Virus record (IMG/VR): IMGVR_UViG_3300036791_000914
Coordinates: 1 to 29,751 of that record
Strand: one strand, 5' to 3'
Length of the DNA stretch: 29,751 nt
Source of the DNA: a virus
Made by a program: the position numbers and the translations under genes. Shown piece after piece: positions 1 to 6,172 of this stretch; position 1 is the first letter of the stretch; each line of letters begins with the position of its first letter. Below the pieces are notes generated by a model. That model did no database searches and was not told the DNA's origin. It saw only the letters and a program-made list of their open reading frames with translations.

Positions 1-310
1 GCCGAATGATGTCGGCGAGCCGGTCCTCGATCTTCTGCGCGCTGCGCGGCCAGGGGTTTTCTTCGTGCACTGCGTACCGGCAAACCTCCTGATGGTTGAA
101 GCCGTCGAGCTGATAACGCGGCAGCGGGCCACTTCCTACGCCGCGATGCCGAAGGAAGAACATCGGCGCGCCGCAATCGCAGACGCGGCGGTGTACGCTG
201 CTGCGCTGGATGATCATGGCCAGCCGTTCGTCGGCGGTCGAAGGAGGCCGAATGCGTATCAGCCGTTCGTTCTCTTCTTCGACGCCACGCCTGAATAGGT
301 CGTCTTGCAT
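1..310 (-). CDS. Partial protein of unknown function, cut by left edge
   Basis: The frame is open for 103 codons from an ATG at 308-310 down to the window edge, so only the N-terminal part is visible. It begins MQDDLFRRGVEEENERL, has an acidic helical start, a CDC pair near residue 44 and a further Cys near residue 81, and high GC in third codon positions as in the neighbouring phage genes. I do not recognise the family. A plus-strand frame (65-298) overlaps it but looks like a shadow. If the genome is circular, this gene lies upstream of the large terminase in the same direction, so a packaging or early function is possible. No strong ribosome binding site precedes the ATG. Confidence 0.45.
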   Translation of the reverse strand, partial: MQDDLFRRGVEEENERLIRIRPPSTADERLAMIIQRSSVHRRVCDCGAPMFFLRHRGVGSGPLPRYQLDGFNHQEVCRYAVHEENPWPRSAQKIEDRLADIIR

Positions 311-365
311 CAGTCGATTTCTCTGTTGTTTTTTACTCCCGAAACTGGGGCTTGGCAAGAGGTGC

Positions 366-388
366 TTGTCCTAATCTTGTCCATATTT
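366..388 (+). repeat. Left arm-type integrase site repeat
   Basis: TTGTCC at 366-371, five bases, then TTGTCCATATTT at 377-388. The same composite (6 bp, 5 bp gap, 12 bp) recurs in the same orientation at 605-627, on the other side of the tRNA-Leu fragment. Paired direct repeats with an 11-bp period flanking the core resemble arm-type binding sites for the N-terminal domain of a tyrosine integrase. That role is inferred from position. Apart from this repeat and the tRNA fragment, I see nothing else in the non-coding stretch 311-546. Confidence 0.6.
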
Positions 389-470
389 CAATGTGATTCA
401 GTGATACTCCGTGCGATTGCCGGACGAAATATCAATCAGTTAGCGGCTATTTGGCCCACCGAAAACCACC

Positions 471-535
471 TGCACTGGATTTAGGTTCCAGCGCTCGTAA
501 TGGGCGTGAGAGTTCAAGTCTCTCCATCCGCACCA
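471..535 (+). other. attP core: 3' half of tRNA-Leu(UAG)
   Basis: The anticodon arm (stem 475-479 with 487-491, anticodon TAG at 482-484), the variable arm (about 492-507), the T arm (508-512 with 520-524, loop TTCAAGT), the 3' acceptor strand CATCCGC (525-531), discriminator A and CCA (533-535) are all present. The 5' acceptor strand GCGGATG and the D arm are absent: the sequence to the left does not fold with it. It is therefore not a functional tRNA gene. It is the identity segment by which the phage would rebuild a host tRNA-Leu gene after integration. The integrase gene ends 11 bp to the right. Confidence 0.85.
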
Positions 536-546
536 TATAACCCCTT

Positions 547-1683
547 TTATTGCTTATATTTAGAATCAGCCGGCAATTTCGGCCCAATAGCCGGTCCGGC
601 GGCGTTGTCCACAATTTGTCCATATTTTTTTTCTGCAGCCTGGCGCTTTTGCTCTGACTTGGCCTCCAATTCCTCTACCAGGGACCGCGCATCATCCTCC
701 TCTTCGATCAGATACCGCCGGAAGGCTTGCGATATGTGGCCCGTGACACGCCGCGCTTTCCATTCCGAATAGCCCTGGCGCATGAGGTTCGTACCGGCCG
801 TGCGGCGCGTGTCATGAAACAGAATATGCGGCAAGCCGAGGCGCTCGCGGGCTTCCTCAAACGCCGTACGGAAACTCTTGATACAAGCGCCGCGACGCTG
901 GAACACGCACGGCACCGCGGGATCGCGTGCCGCCCATGCCATTTCGAGAAAGGCGCGCATCTCGTCGAATACCGGGATAAAATGCGTCTTACCGTTTTTA
1001 GTGATGCGCTCGCCGTTTGACCAGCCCGGCACCCGGATCAGCCAGGAATCCCAGTCCATCCATTCCCAGCGCAGTTTGAGCAGCTCGCCTTTGCGCACGC
1101 CGGTGTAATAGGCGAAGACCCAGAACAGTTTGGCATGGTCCGGCAATTCGCGCAGGAGCGCGCGGTATACCTCTTCACTGACGATGCCCTGGCGAACGTT
1201 ATCCTCGCGCAATTTGGGAATGCGTACGAGGCGCGGCAGCCGATCCGCCGCTAAACGCAGCGCAGCGGAAATGATCGCCGTCTCGCGGTTGATGGTCGCA
1301 TTCTCGAACGGTTCGCCCTGCTTCGTGCGATCGCCTTGCCGGCTGGTGATATAAGCGATAGCCTCTTTCTTGCCGAACAGACGGGCGTCGGCCATTCCGA
1401 GGCGCGGCCGCAAATAACCGTCGATCCGGCGCTGCGGAGTCACGATGTCGGTCGCGCCCTTGCACCGCAGATGCACCATATATTCGTCAAACAGGTCGCT
1501 CATGGTGAGGGTCCCTGGCGGTGCGCCCCTGATCTCCCTGACCCATTTTTCAAGCTCGGCGTCGGCTTCCTGCTGGCTCAAGGCATGGACGGTTTTGGAT
1601 TCGCCCTGAAAGCGCAATTGCGCGCTATTGGCGCCACGCATGCGCGCTGTGCCCTTGCCGTAAGAGCGCTTGCGTTTGCTCAT
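547..1683 (-). CDS. int: Tyrosine-type site-specific integrase
   Basis: This 378-residue protein catalyses phage integration and, with an excisionase, excision. The catalytic set of the tyrosine recombinase family is visible: Arg197 in TGVRKGELLKLRW, Lys232 in the following beta-hairpin, His290 and Arg293 in FHDTRRTAGTNL, His316 in VTGH and the nucleophile Tyr324 in FRRYLIEEE. The first 60 residues are basic and fit an arm-binding domain; residues 60-160 fit the SAM-like core-binding domain. The C-terminal tail (from about 340) is unusually long and Lys-rich, and its DNA contains an arm-type repeat. The start overlaps the stop of the upstream gene by 4 bp (ATGA). It ends 11 bp from the tRNA-Leu fragment, which is its probable attachment core. 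Confidence 0.95.
   Translation of the reverse strand: MSKRKRSYGKGTARMRGANSAQLRFQGESKTVHALSQQEADAELEKWVREIRGAPPGTLTMSDLFDEYMVHLRCKGATDIVTPQRRIDGYLRPRLGMADARLFGKKEAIAYITSRQGDRTKQGEPFENATINRETAIISAALRLAADRLPRLVRIPKLREDNVRQGIVSEEVYRALLRELPDHAKLFWVFAYYTGVRKGELLKLRWEWMDWDSWLIRVPGWSNGERITKNGKTHFIPVFDEMRAFLEMAWAARDPAVPCVFQRRGACIKSFRTAFEEARERLGLPHILFHDTRRTAGTNLMRQGYSEWKARRVTGHISQAFRRYLIEEEDDARSLVEELEAKSEQKRQAAEKKYGQIVDNAAGPAIGPKLPADSKYKQ
605..627 (+). repeat. Right arm-type integrase site repeat (inside int)
   Basis: TTGTCC at 605-610, five bases, then TTGTCCATATTT at 616-627 match the repeat at 366-388 in sequence, spacing and orientation. This copy lies within the 3' end of the integrase gene and encodes residues near KYGQIVDN of its C-terminal tail, so one stretch of DNA appears to serve both as coding sequence and as a protein-binding site. 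Confidence 0.6.
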
Positions 1684-2174
1684 TGGATGGGTTCCGGCTT
1701 ATCGATGCGCGGATCACCTGCTTCGAGGAATCCAGCCGTGGTTATCAATCCATGGCGGCCTCGCAGCGACATGATTTTCTGTTCGTCGGGAGTGAAGGGC
1801 GTTTCTTTACTCGGCTGCAGCCAGGTGTGATTCAGGAAAACGCCCAACCCCTCTAAGCCGCCATATTTTACGATCGCATCCACTACGAAGTTATCGATCG
1901 CAGAAGGCACCGTATAGTCCGCAGCTTCCTTTAGCGGTTGGGCGTCCGGGAGCCTCCGCCCATGGTCGATGATGGATTGCTCGTCGCGGGGCAAATAGAT
2001 AAACTCCAACGTAATTCGGCAGCGCTTGCCCCAGCGCTTCAGCGCGGTCTTTTTTCCGGCCTCCGAAGCCTTGCCCGATGTCGCAAAGCCCTTCGGCCCC
2101 TTCACCTTTCCACCCTTTTGTCCGAGCAAGGCGGCAGCTCGTTTTATTTCGTTCATGCCATCGCAGGATAACAT
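1680..2174 (-). CDS. Small basic N-tail protein of integration operon, unknown function
   Basis: 164 residues. The N-terminal 50 residues are strongly basic and Gly/Ala/Lys-rich (LLGQKGGKVKGPKGFA, then GKKTALKRWGKR), similar in style to the short GKKGG-type basic proteins found next to phage and plasmid regulators. The rest is mixed alpha/beta with no motif I recognise. It sits between the excisionase-like gene and int and overlaps int by 4 bp, so translation is likely coupled. A second in-frame ATG six codons downstream (2154-2156) is an alternative start; neither has a clear ribosome binding site. A DNA-binding accessory role in recombination is only a guess from basic charge and context. 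Confidence 0.7.
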   Translation of the reverse strand: MLSCDGMNEIKRAAALLGQKGGKVKGPKGFATSGKASEAGKKTALKRWGKRCRITLEFIYLPRDEQSIIDHGRRLPDAQPLKEAADYTVPSAIDNFVVDAIVKYGGLEGLGVFLNHTWLQPSKETPFTPDEQKIMSLRGRHGLITTAGFLEAGDPRIDKPEPIQ

Positions 2175-2192
2175 AAGCGTATATGCAATACC

Positions 2193-2477
2193 CTAGCTGG
2201 CCCGCTTACTCTCCTGAATGAGCCGTTCCAGATCCTCGATATCGAGCATCGGCCAGCGCGTAAAACGAGCCGCCGTCAATTTCTTCTCGGCAATGAGGTT
2301 GTGAATGGTTCCCTTGCTGACGCCGAGATATTCGGCGGCCTCGTCGATGCTCAATAAGCGCCGCTGGCGGAAACTGCTGCTCGACAGTTCCTCGCGCACA
2401 GCCCGCCGGATGGCATCGTCCACCGTTTCGCGAACTGGCGGCATTTTCTTTACGGCTGCAGACTCGGATATGGCCAT
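2193..2477 (-). CDS. xis: Excisionase / MerR-like helix-turn-helix DNA-binding protein
   Basis: 94 residues. Residues 40-90 (RRLLSIDEAAEYLGVSKGTI, then a wing and the IEDLERLI helix) match the helix-turn-helix 17 / excisionase-family winged helix: the DEAAEYLGVS recognition element followed by the conserved hydrophobic wing. The first 38 residues are a charged extension. A good ribosome binding site (GGAGG, 4 bp before the ATG) fixes the start. It heads the operon with 1680-2174 and int, the usual place for a recombination directionality factor. It could instead be an AlpA-type transcription activator. Confidence 0.8.
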   Translation of the reverse strand: MAISESAAVKKMPPVRETVDDAIRRAVREELSSSSFRQRRLLSIDEAAEYLGVSKGTIHNLIAEKKLTAARFTRWPMLDIEDLERLIQESKRAS

Positions 2478-2673
2478 TTATCCTCCGAACACGCAAAAGG
2501 CGCACACTACGAGCAGGGCGGCTGTTTTGAACGTACAGTCACACGAGCAGGAATCCGGATTTAAGGATAAACGACGATTATTTCTTAACGATCGCTTAAT
2601 CCGTAAAGTGGGAACGTTTATTTATTACCAGACAATCCGGAAGCGCGCAAGCGAACAATTACAAAATTCCTAA

Positions 2674-2692
2674 CTTTCGATGAAAACGAAAG
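2674..2692. promoter_or_regulatory. Inverted repeat CTTTCG-N7-CGAAAG in divergent control region
   Basis: Six-bp perfect arms (2674-2679 and 2687-2692) lie in the 341-bp stretch (2478-2818) between the divergently transcribed excisionase-like and RHH-like genes. This stretch is visibly more AT-rich than the rest of the window and holds no gene I can support. The repeat is a candidate operator; the binding protein is unknown. Confidence 0.3.
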
Positions 2693-2710
2693 ATGTTCTG
2701 TTCTAAAGTC

Positions 2711-2739
2711 TACAGATGATCTAGAGCGTTATATATAAT
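2711..2739 (+). promoter_or_regulatory. Putative sigma70-type promoter for the RHH-like gene
   Basis: A perfect -10 hexamer TATAAT (2734-2739) sits inside the palindrome TTATATATAA. A weak -35 (TACAGA, 2711-2716) lies 17 bp upstream. It points rightwards toward the gene starting at 2819. Confidence 0.45.
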
Positions 2740-2762
2740 CCGCCTCGGTCATCAAGTACGAA

Positions 2763-2776
2763 TACGCATTTGCGTA
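2763..2776. promoter_or_regulatory. 14-bp palindrome, candidate operator of the RHH-like regulator
   Basis: TACGCA-TT-TGCGTA is an inverted repeat with perfect 6-bp arms. It lies about 24 bp past the putative -10 box and 43 bp before the start codon of the RHH-like gene, a suitable place for autoregulation. Assignment to that protein is inference. Confidence 0.35.
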
Positions 2777-2818
2777 CACTACGGCGCACTCTACACCGTC
2801 AAGTGAATAATCAATCGT

Positions 2819-3145
2819 GTGACTACGCCTAAAAATAATGCGATTCGGGTCAAGGTTTGCACGAAAGTATCGCTCGATACTCATGTCAAACTGCAAGCCG
2901 TCTGCGGCACCGGAAGACCGTATCGCTCGATCGAGTACTTCCTACAACGCGCTACTGAGAAAGCGCTGACAGAAGCCGGTCGAGGTCCGGCTCAAGCGAA
3001 GCCCTACGATCACGAATATGCGCCGCAGAACGAGCTCGAGTGGCGCTGGGCCTACGGATTGATCAGATACCTTCGGCACGGCAAAACGACATATCCGGCG
3101 CTGAGACAATTCCTGGCTGAACTTCTCAAAATTCGCGACCGCTAA
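2819..3145 (+). CDS. Ribbon-helix-helix-like small regulator (putative)
   Basis: 108 residues from a GTG, the first start codon after an in-frame TGA at 2804-2806. Residues 9-50 (IRVKVCTKVSLDTHVKL, then PYRSIEYFLQRATEKAL) have the strand-helix-helix pattern of CopG/Arc-type RHH repressors: an amphipathic strand, then a helix, then the S-I-x-x-F-L turn. The C-terminal half (about 60-105) is a helical, Tyr/Trp-rich extension without a known motif. It is the only plus-strand gene near the integration block and diverges from xis-int, so control of the lysogeny decision is plausible. No good ribosome binding site precedes the GTG, so the start is uncertain. Confidence 0.6.
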   Translation: MTTPKNNAIRVKVCTKVSLDTHVKLQAVCGTGRPYRSIEYFLQRATEKALTEAGRGPAQAKPYDHEYAPQNELEWRWAYGLIRYLRHGKTTYPALRQFLAELLKIRDR

Positions 3146-3154
3146 AAACGGTAA

Positions 3155-3193
3155 GGCCGCTCAATCCTTGGGATATGGCAAGGAAGAACGGCC
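3155..3193. terminator. Hairpin between convergent genes, possible terminator
   Basis: GGCCG (3155-3159) pairs with CGGCC (3189-3193), and inside it TCCTTG (3165-3170) pairs with CAAGGA (3179-3184). It lies between the 3' ends of the RHH-like gene and the leftward recombination operon. No T-tract follows on either side, so a factor-independent terminator is not established. A second small hairpin, CATTAG/CTAATG (3235-3254), overlaps the stop codon of the next gene. Confidence 0.3.
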
Positions 3194-3248
3194 CGTTCGC
3201 TTGGATAAACGAATCGCGTTGTGTGACTACGCGTTCATTAGTATAACT

Positions 3249-4133
3249 CTAATGGGCTGCTCCCGCGCCGGCATTTTCGACCGCGGCGCAGACTTCTTCG
3301 TACCGGTCGACCGTAACGTCTTCGGCGCGCTGGAAGCCGAAGCCATTCAAGATTTGGCCGGTGATCTTCTTATCGACACCCTGGCTGAATCCCAGCGCCC
3401 AGATCCGGCTGGCCTGCTTGCCGGTAATGATTCGCTTCTCGCTATTGCCGTTCTGCGCCGAAGCGGGCGGCGTCTCAGATACGGGCGCTTCGCGTTCCCG
3501 CGGCGGCTGTGCGATCGGCGCTTCGGTTCTAGGCATTTCTACCGTCCGCTCGCGTCCGGTCATCTCTTCGGCCGGCGTCGGTGCGTATCCGGCCATTGCG
3601 ATGATCCAGCTAAACGGTCCCTTGAGCGCCTTCGCCTGCGCGCGCGTCTGCGCCATCGACCGGAGCTGGAACAGCGGAACCGGCCGCTCGCCGGTCTGGA
3701 TACGCTTGCGCGACTGCTGATCGTATTCGTAGGTCGGACGGAACGACCAGTTTTCCTCATCGTTCAGGCACATGGCATCGGCGGTGCCAATCACGATCCC
3801 GGATGGAACATGAAATGCTTCCGCCGTACATTCGTACCCGACAACATCGCCGATCTGAACAATACGCGTTTCACGCGTGCGTGGTGTTACGCGATACATC
3901 GCGCCCAGAAAGGCCCACGCTTCGAAGAACAGATGATCGCGCCCACCGAACCGCTGAACCCAATTGTTACGCTTGACGGCCGCGACCAGCGCATCGGCGC
4001 AGAGCCGCGCCTCTGCCACAATCGCTTCCGGCTTCCGCTGCAGGCGCAGGCTAAAGCCGTCGTCGATGTCGGCCAGGGCTTGCGTGATGACGGCGGCGTT
4101 CGCCGGTTCTTGAATGATTTGATGACTCTGCAT
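3249..4133 (-). CDS. Single-strand annealing / recombination-mediator-like phage protein
   Basis: 294 residues. The N-terminal 190 residues carry an arrangement I associate with phage ssDNA-annealing and related recombination proteins: HLFFEAWAFLGAMY (67-80), then GTADAMCLNDEENW, then the signature SMAQTRAQAKAL (159-170) and AGYAPTPAEEM (181-191). Residues 234-294 form a separate C-terminal module (ITGKQASRIWALGFSQG, then FGFQRAEDV and a Tyr-Glu-Glu helix) that is typically fused to RecT/ERF/Rad52-like phage proteins. A Pro/Glu-rich linker (195-232) joins them. The start has a strong site (AAGGAGGT, 9 bp before ATG) and follows the upstream stop directly. A partner exonuclease lies upstream. 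The exact annealase superfamily is uncertain. Confidence 0.65.
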   Translation of the reverse strand: MQSHQIIQEPANAAVITQALADIDDGFSLRLQRKPEAIVAEARLCADALVAAVKRNNWVQRFGGRDHLFFEAWAFLGAMYRVTPRTRETRIVQIGDVVGYECTAEAFHVPSGIVIGTADAMCLNDEENWSFRPTYEYDQQSRKRIQTGERPVPLFQLRSMAQTRAQAKALKGPFSWIIAMAGYAPTPAEEMTGRERTVEMPRTEAPIAQPPREREAPVSETPPASAQNGNSEKRIITGKQASRIWALGFSQGVDKKITGQILNGFGFQRAEDVTVDRYEEVCAAVENAGAGAAH

Positions 4134-4826
4134 TTATGAAGACCTCCTTAAAGTGGCAATGTTCGATTCGTTGTATACGCGTACGCCGGGAATCGCAAAT
4201 GCTCCGCGCATAGAACGCGCCAGCGCATTAATCGCCGGCATGTTCGCCATAACCAGGTTCGACAGTTCCGGCCGCGACGAGACGTACTTAATCAGCGCCG
4301 AAAGATCCGTCACTTCGGCCTTCCAGGTTTCGCGAGCCGTGAAGCCGGTCTGCTTCGGCGCAGGCGCAAGTACCACCGGACGCCGGACCAGCGGCGCTTC
4401 GACCAGCGTTTGTACTTCGTCTGCCGACGCGCCCAGCGCTTCCGCGGCTTCGATTTCACGTTCACGCTCCAAAGCAGCTTCGCGTTCGGCTTCTTCGCGC
4501 AACCGGCGTTCTTCGGCCAGGCGGATACGCTGCTGCTCCTGCGTGTATGCCGAAAGCTTCGCCTTAATGATCTGTTCGGCCTTGTCAAGCGGCGCGCAAA
4601 CGTTTTTCTTCTGCGTCAGCGCTTCCTTATGCGCCGCGTGTGCCTTGCTGATGATCGGATCGAAAATCTTCGCGGCTTCGCTCTGTAGTCCGGCGATCGC
4701 CTGCAGATGCCCGGCGGCCATCTCGACGGATGGCTGGTCGATTATCTCTACGTGGTCAGCTAACTCGATCCAATACGCCGTTTCGCGGGACAGCTGTTTC
4801 ATCTCTACTTGCATCAATGCATCCAT
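4134..4826 (-). CDS. Coiled-coil phage protein of the recombination block
   Basis: 230 residues. Residues 30-135 form a long, highly charged coiled coil (IRLAEERRLREEAEREAA and neighbouring heptads). The C-terminal 65 residues hold the pattern TWKAEVTDLSALIKYV, then N-M-P-A-I-N-x-L-A-R and I-P-G-V-R, recurrent in small phage proteins encoded beside exonuclease/annealase pairs. Its molecular role is not known to me; an accessory or inhibitor role around host nuclease is only suggested by context. It has its own promoter/operator region (4851-4882) immediately upstream, and the annealase-like gene follows without a gap. Confidence 0.75.
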   Translation of the reverse strand: MDALMQVEMKQLSRETAYWIELADHVEIIDQPSVEMAAGHLQAIAGLQSEAAKIFDPIISKAHAAHKEALTQKKNVCAPLDKAEQIIKAKLSAYTQEQQRIRLAEERRLREEAEREAALEREREIEAAEALGASADEVQTLVEAPLVRRPVVLAPAPKQTGFTARETWKAEVTDLSALIKYVSSRPELSNLVMANMPAINALARSMRGAFAIPGVRVYNESNIATLRRSS

Positions 4827-4850
4827 TGCTTAAAAACTACCTCGACTTCT

Positions 4851-4882
4851 ATTATTATACGAAGCGCTTCGAATGTAAATAG
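4851..4882 (-). promoter_or_regulatory. Promoter with embedded palindromic operator, copy 1
   Basis: On the minus strand, a -35-like TTTACA (4874-4879) is followed by the palindrome CGAAGCGCTTCG (4860-4871) and the run TATAATAAT (4851-4859), which offers TATAAT at a 14-bp spacing or AATAAT at 17 bp. The 26 bp from 4857 to 4882 match 6110-6135 at 24 positions. The palindrome sits between the -35 and -10 elements, where a repressor would block polymerase. It lies in the 56-bp gap between the exonuclease stop and the ATG of the coiled-coil gene. Confidence 0.65.
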
Positions 4883-5464
4883 CTAGGCGGCAGGTTTTTG
4901 CTGATTCGCCAGGGCGAATAGAAATAAGTCCAGATCGCGGTCGAAATCAGCGCGTGAATACTGATGGACGCGATACGTACCATCATCCGACAATTTGACG
5001 CAGGCGCGCCGGTAGCGGCGCGGCTTCGGCCGGCAGTTCACGTACGCCGCCAGTTGCGCGCGATGACCGTCCAGGACCAGGCCGGTCTTATAGTCGACTA
5101 ACCATAATTCGTCCTGGATGACACAATCCAGATCGTACATGCCGGCGTAGTCGTATTGTTCGTGATAAACGATCCTTTCCGCATTCGCCGGGACCAGGCC
5201 GGATTCTTCATGGAAGCGGATTCCGGCCACGACGTATCCGGCGATTCCGGCATCGAGTGCCGCCGTATCGAGCGTTCCCAGCGCGTAAGCGTGCATTGCT
5301 TTATGCACCGCCGTTCCGCGCCGTCCGGCGCGTTCCAGCACGTCATGCGGAATCATCGAATAGTCGAGAACGCCGGCATTCCGCAGTACTGACGTCACGC
5401 CGCGTACTTCGCGGCCATCGACACGGTAGATATGCGCCGGCTGCTCCAGCGTGAGGGTCGGCAT
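4883..5464 (-). CDS. PD-(D/E)XK exonuclease (RecB/Cas4-like)
   Basis: 193 residues from the ATG at 5462-5464. A longer in-frame reading to 5572 would run through the preceding gene and its N-terminus does not resemble the family. Visible motifs: AVH at 52-54, the conserved His of RecB-like nucleases; YAGMYDLD (107-114), giving metal-binding Asp111; VDYKTG (123-128), giving the D-Y-K active pair Asp124/Lys126; and GHRAQLAAY (133-141), giving the motif Gln137 and Tyr141. It would degrade one strand of linear dsDNA to feed the annealase-like protein downstream, as in phage Red-type recombination. The upstream Cys-rich gene ends 1 bp before this start, so the two are co-translated. Confidence 0.8.
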   Translation of the reverse strand: MPTLTLEQPAHIYRVDGREVRGVTSVLRNAGVLDYSMIPHDVLERAGRRGTAVHKAMHAYALGTLDTAALDAGIAGYVVAGIRFHEESGLVPANAERIVYHEQYDYAGMYDLDCVIQDELWLVDYKTGLVLDGHRAQLAAYVNCRPKPRRYRRACVKLSDDGTYRVHQYSRADFDRDLDLFLFALANQQKPAA

Positions 5465-5465
5465 T

Positions 5466-5657
5466 TTATTCGTCCGCGTTGTAGCCGCCGCATTTCCAGC
5501 AGACGGAAATCGTGTCGTCGTACTGATGCTGTGGTTTGTGCGGGCTGCCGTGGTCCGAACAAAACCAGGCATCGCAGATTTCGCAGCAGTGCTGCGCGTC
5601 TTCGCAACAGTTCGGATGCGCGCACCAGCCGACCGGAGCGTGAGCGAGGCTACTCAT
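5466..5657 (-). CDS. Small Cys/His-rich zinc-binding protein
   Basis: 63 residues with nine Cys and several His arranged as CAHPNCCEDAQHCCEICDAW, then FCSDHGSPH and VCWKCGGYN. This fits two zinc knuckles resembling B-box or zinc-ribbon fingers. The ATG follows directly on the stop of the KTSC gene. It precedes the exonuclease and could mediate DNA or protein contacts for it, but I cannot name a family with confidence. Confidence 0.7.
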   Translation of the reverse strand: MSSLAHAPVGWCAHPNCCEDAQHCCEICDAWFCSDHGSPHKPQHQYDDTISVCWKCGGYNADE

Positions 5658-5876
5658 TTAGAGGGTTTCCCCTTTATGAACGGGGCGGATCTGGCGCGAA
5701 AAATACGCTCCGTGCGATTTGTCCGCGAGCAGCCCGGCCCACTTGTCTGCCGGTACGTTCGCATAGCGGTACGTTTTTCCTGTCGCGTGAAACTGAATAT
5801 GCAGCTCGCGCGCCGCGGGATCGTAGCCGGCAGCTTTGATGGTGCCCGATTGTCGAGGCAGTGGTTTTAGCTCCAT
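5658..5876 (-). CDS. KTSC-domain protein
   Basis: 72 residues from the ATG at 5874-5876, preceded by GAGG at a suitable distance and overlapping the end of the upstream gene by 10 bp. A longer reading to 5954 is a shadow in another gene. Nearly the whole protein is a KTSC domain: SGTIKAAGYDPAARELHIQF (10-29), then the Y-R-Y-x-x-V-P strand and SHGAYFSRQI. The domain is named for its similarity to the lysyl-tRNA synthetase C-terminus and occurs in many phages and bacteria; its role there is unknown. Confidence 0.8.
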   Translation of the reverse strand: MELKPLPRQSGTIKAAGYDPAARELHIQFHATGKTYRYANVPADKWAGLLADKSHGAYFSRQIRPVHKGETL

Positions 5877-6094
5877 GCCGCCTCGCACGCCATCTCGATC
5901 TCGTAGCCCATCTCGATCAGCAGTTCCGAGGCTTTTGCATTCTCTTCGAGCCATTCATTCAGGTGATCACTCTGCCGGCCCTGCGCTGTTCGCGCGGCCA
6001 TTAATGCCCGGATCGCGATCTTGCCGCCCGATAGCGCGGCGCTCAGTGTGTCCCATTGTGCTTCTGTCATCAGCCGGTTTACATTTGGTGTCAT
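5867..6094 (-). CDS. Small hypothetical protein heading the recombination operon
   Basis: 75 residues from the ATG at 6092-6094. A longer frame (to 6412) runs antisense across the plus-strand operon and its promoter, so it is rejected. The protein is acidic and helical (MTEAQWDTLSAALSGGKIAI; ELLIEMGYEIEMACEA). I do not recognise it. It is the first gene after the strong promoter/operator at 6102-6146 and would be the first product expressed on derepression. An internal ATG eight codons later is an alternative start. Confidence 0.6.
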   Translation of the reverse strand: MTPNVNRLMTEAQWDTLSAALSGGKIAIRALMAARTAQGRQSDHLNEWLEENAKASELLIEMGYEIEMACEAAWS

Positions 6095-6101
6095 ATGTAT
6101 T

Positions 6102-6146
6102 ATTCTAGCATACGAAGCGCTTCGCATGTCAATAGGAAACGCTTCG
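6102..6146 (-). promoter_or_regulatory. Promoter with tandem palindromic operators, copy 2
   Basis: On the minus strand, a consensus -35 TTGACA (6127-6132) is followed by the palindrome CGAAGCGCTTCG (6113-6124) and a -10-like TAGAAT (6102-6107, 19-bp spacing). A third, imperfect palindrome (10 of 12 positions) covers 6135-6146, centred exactly 22 bp from the second, about two helical turns. The pair also lies just upstream of the plus-strand gene at 6173, so it could control both directions. The perfect palindrome and its flanks repeat at 4857-4882. Confidence 0.7.
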
Positions 6147-6172
6147 AAATCAGAAAGGCTACTATATGAAGT

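Noticed and set aside
440-535. Complete tRNA-Leu gene
   Set aside because: The anticodon, variable and T arms and the 3' acceptor strand are present, but no 5' acceptor strand or D arm can be found to the left, so only the 3' half exists.
3168-4139. Plus-strand reading frame of 323 codons
   Set aside because: It lies antisense to the annealing-like gene, whose protein motifs and strong ribosome binding site are clear; the plus frame is Arg/Gly/Leu-rich with no motif.
5462-5572. N-terminal extension of the exonuclease
   Set aside because: It would overlap the Cys-rich gene in another frame and is Thr/Arg-rich; the family-like N-terminus starts at the ATG at 5462-5464.
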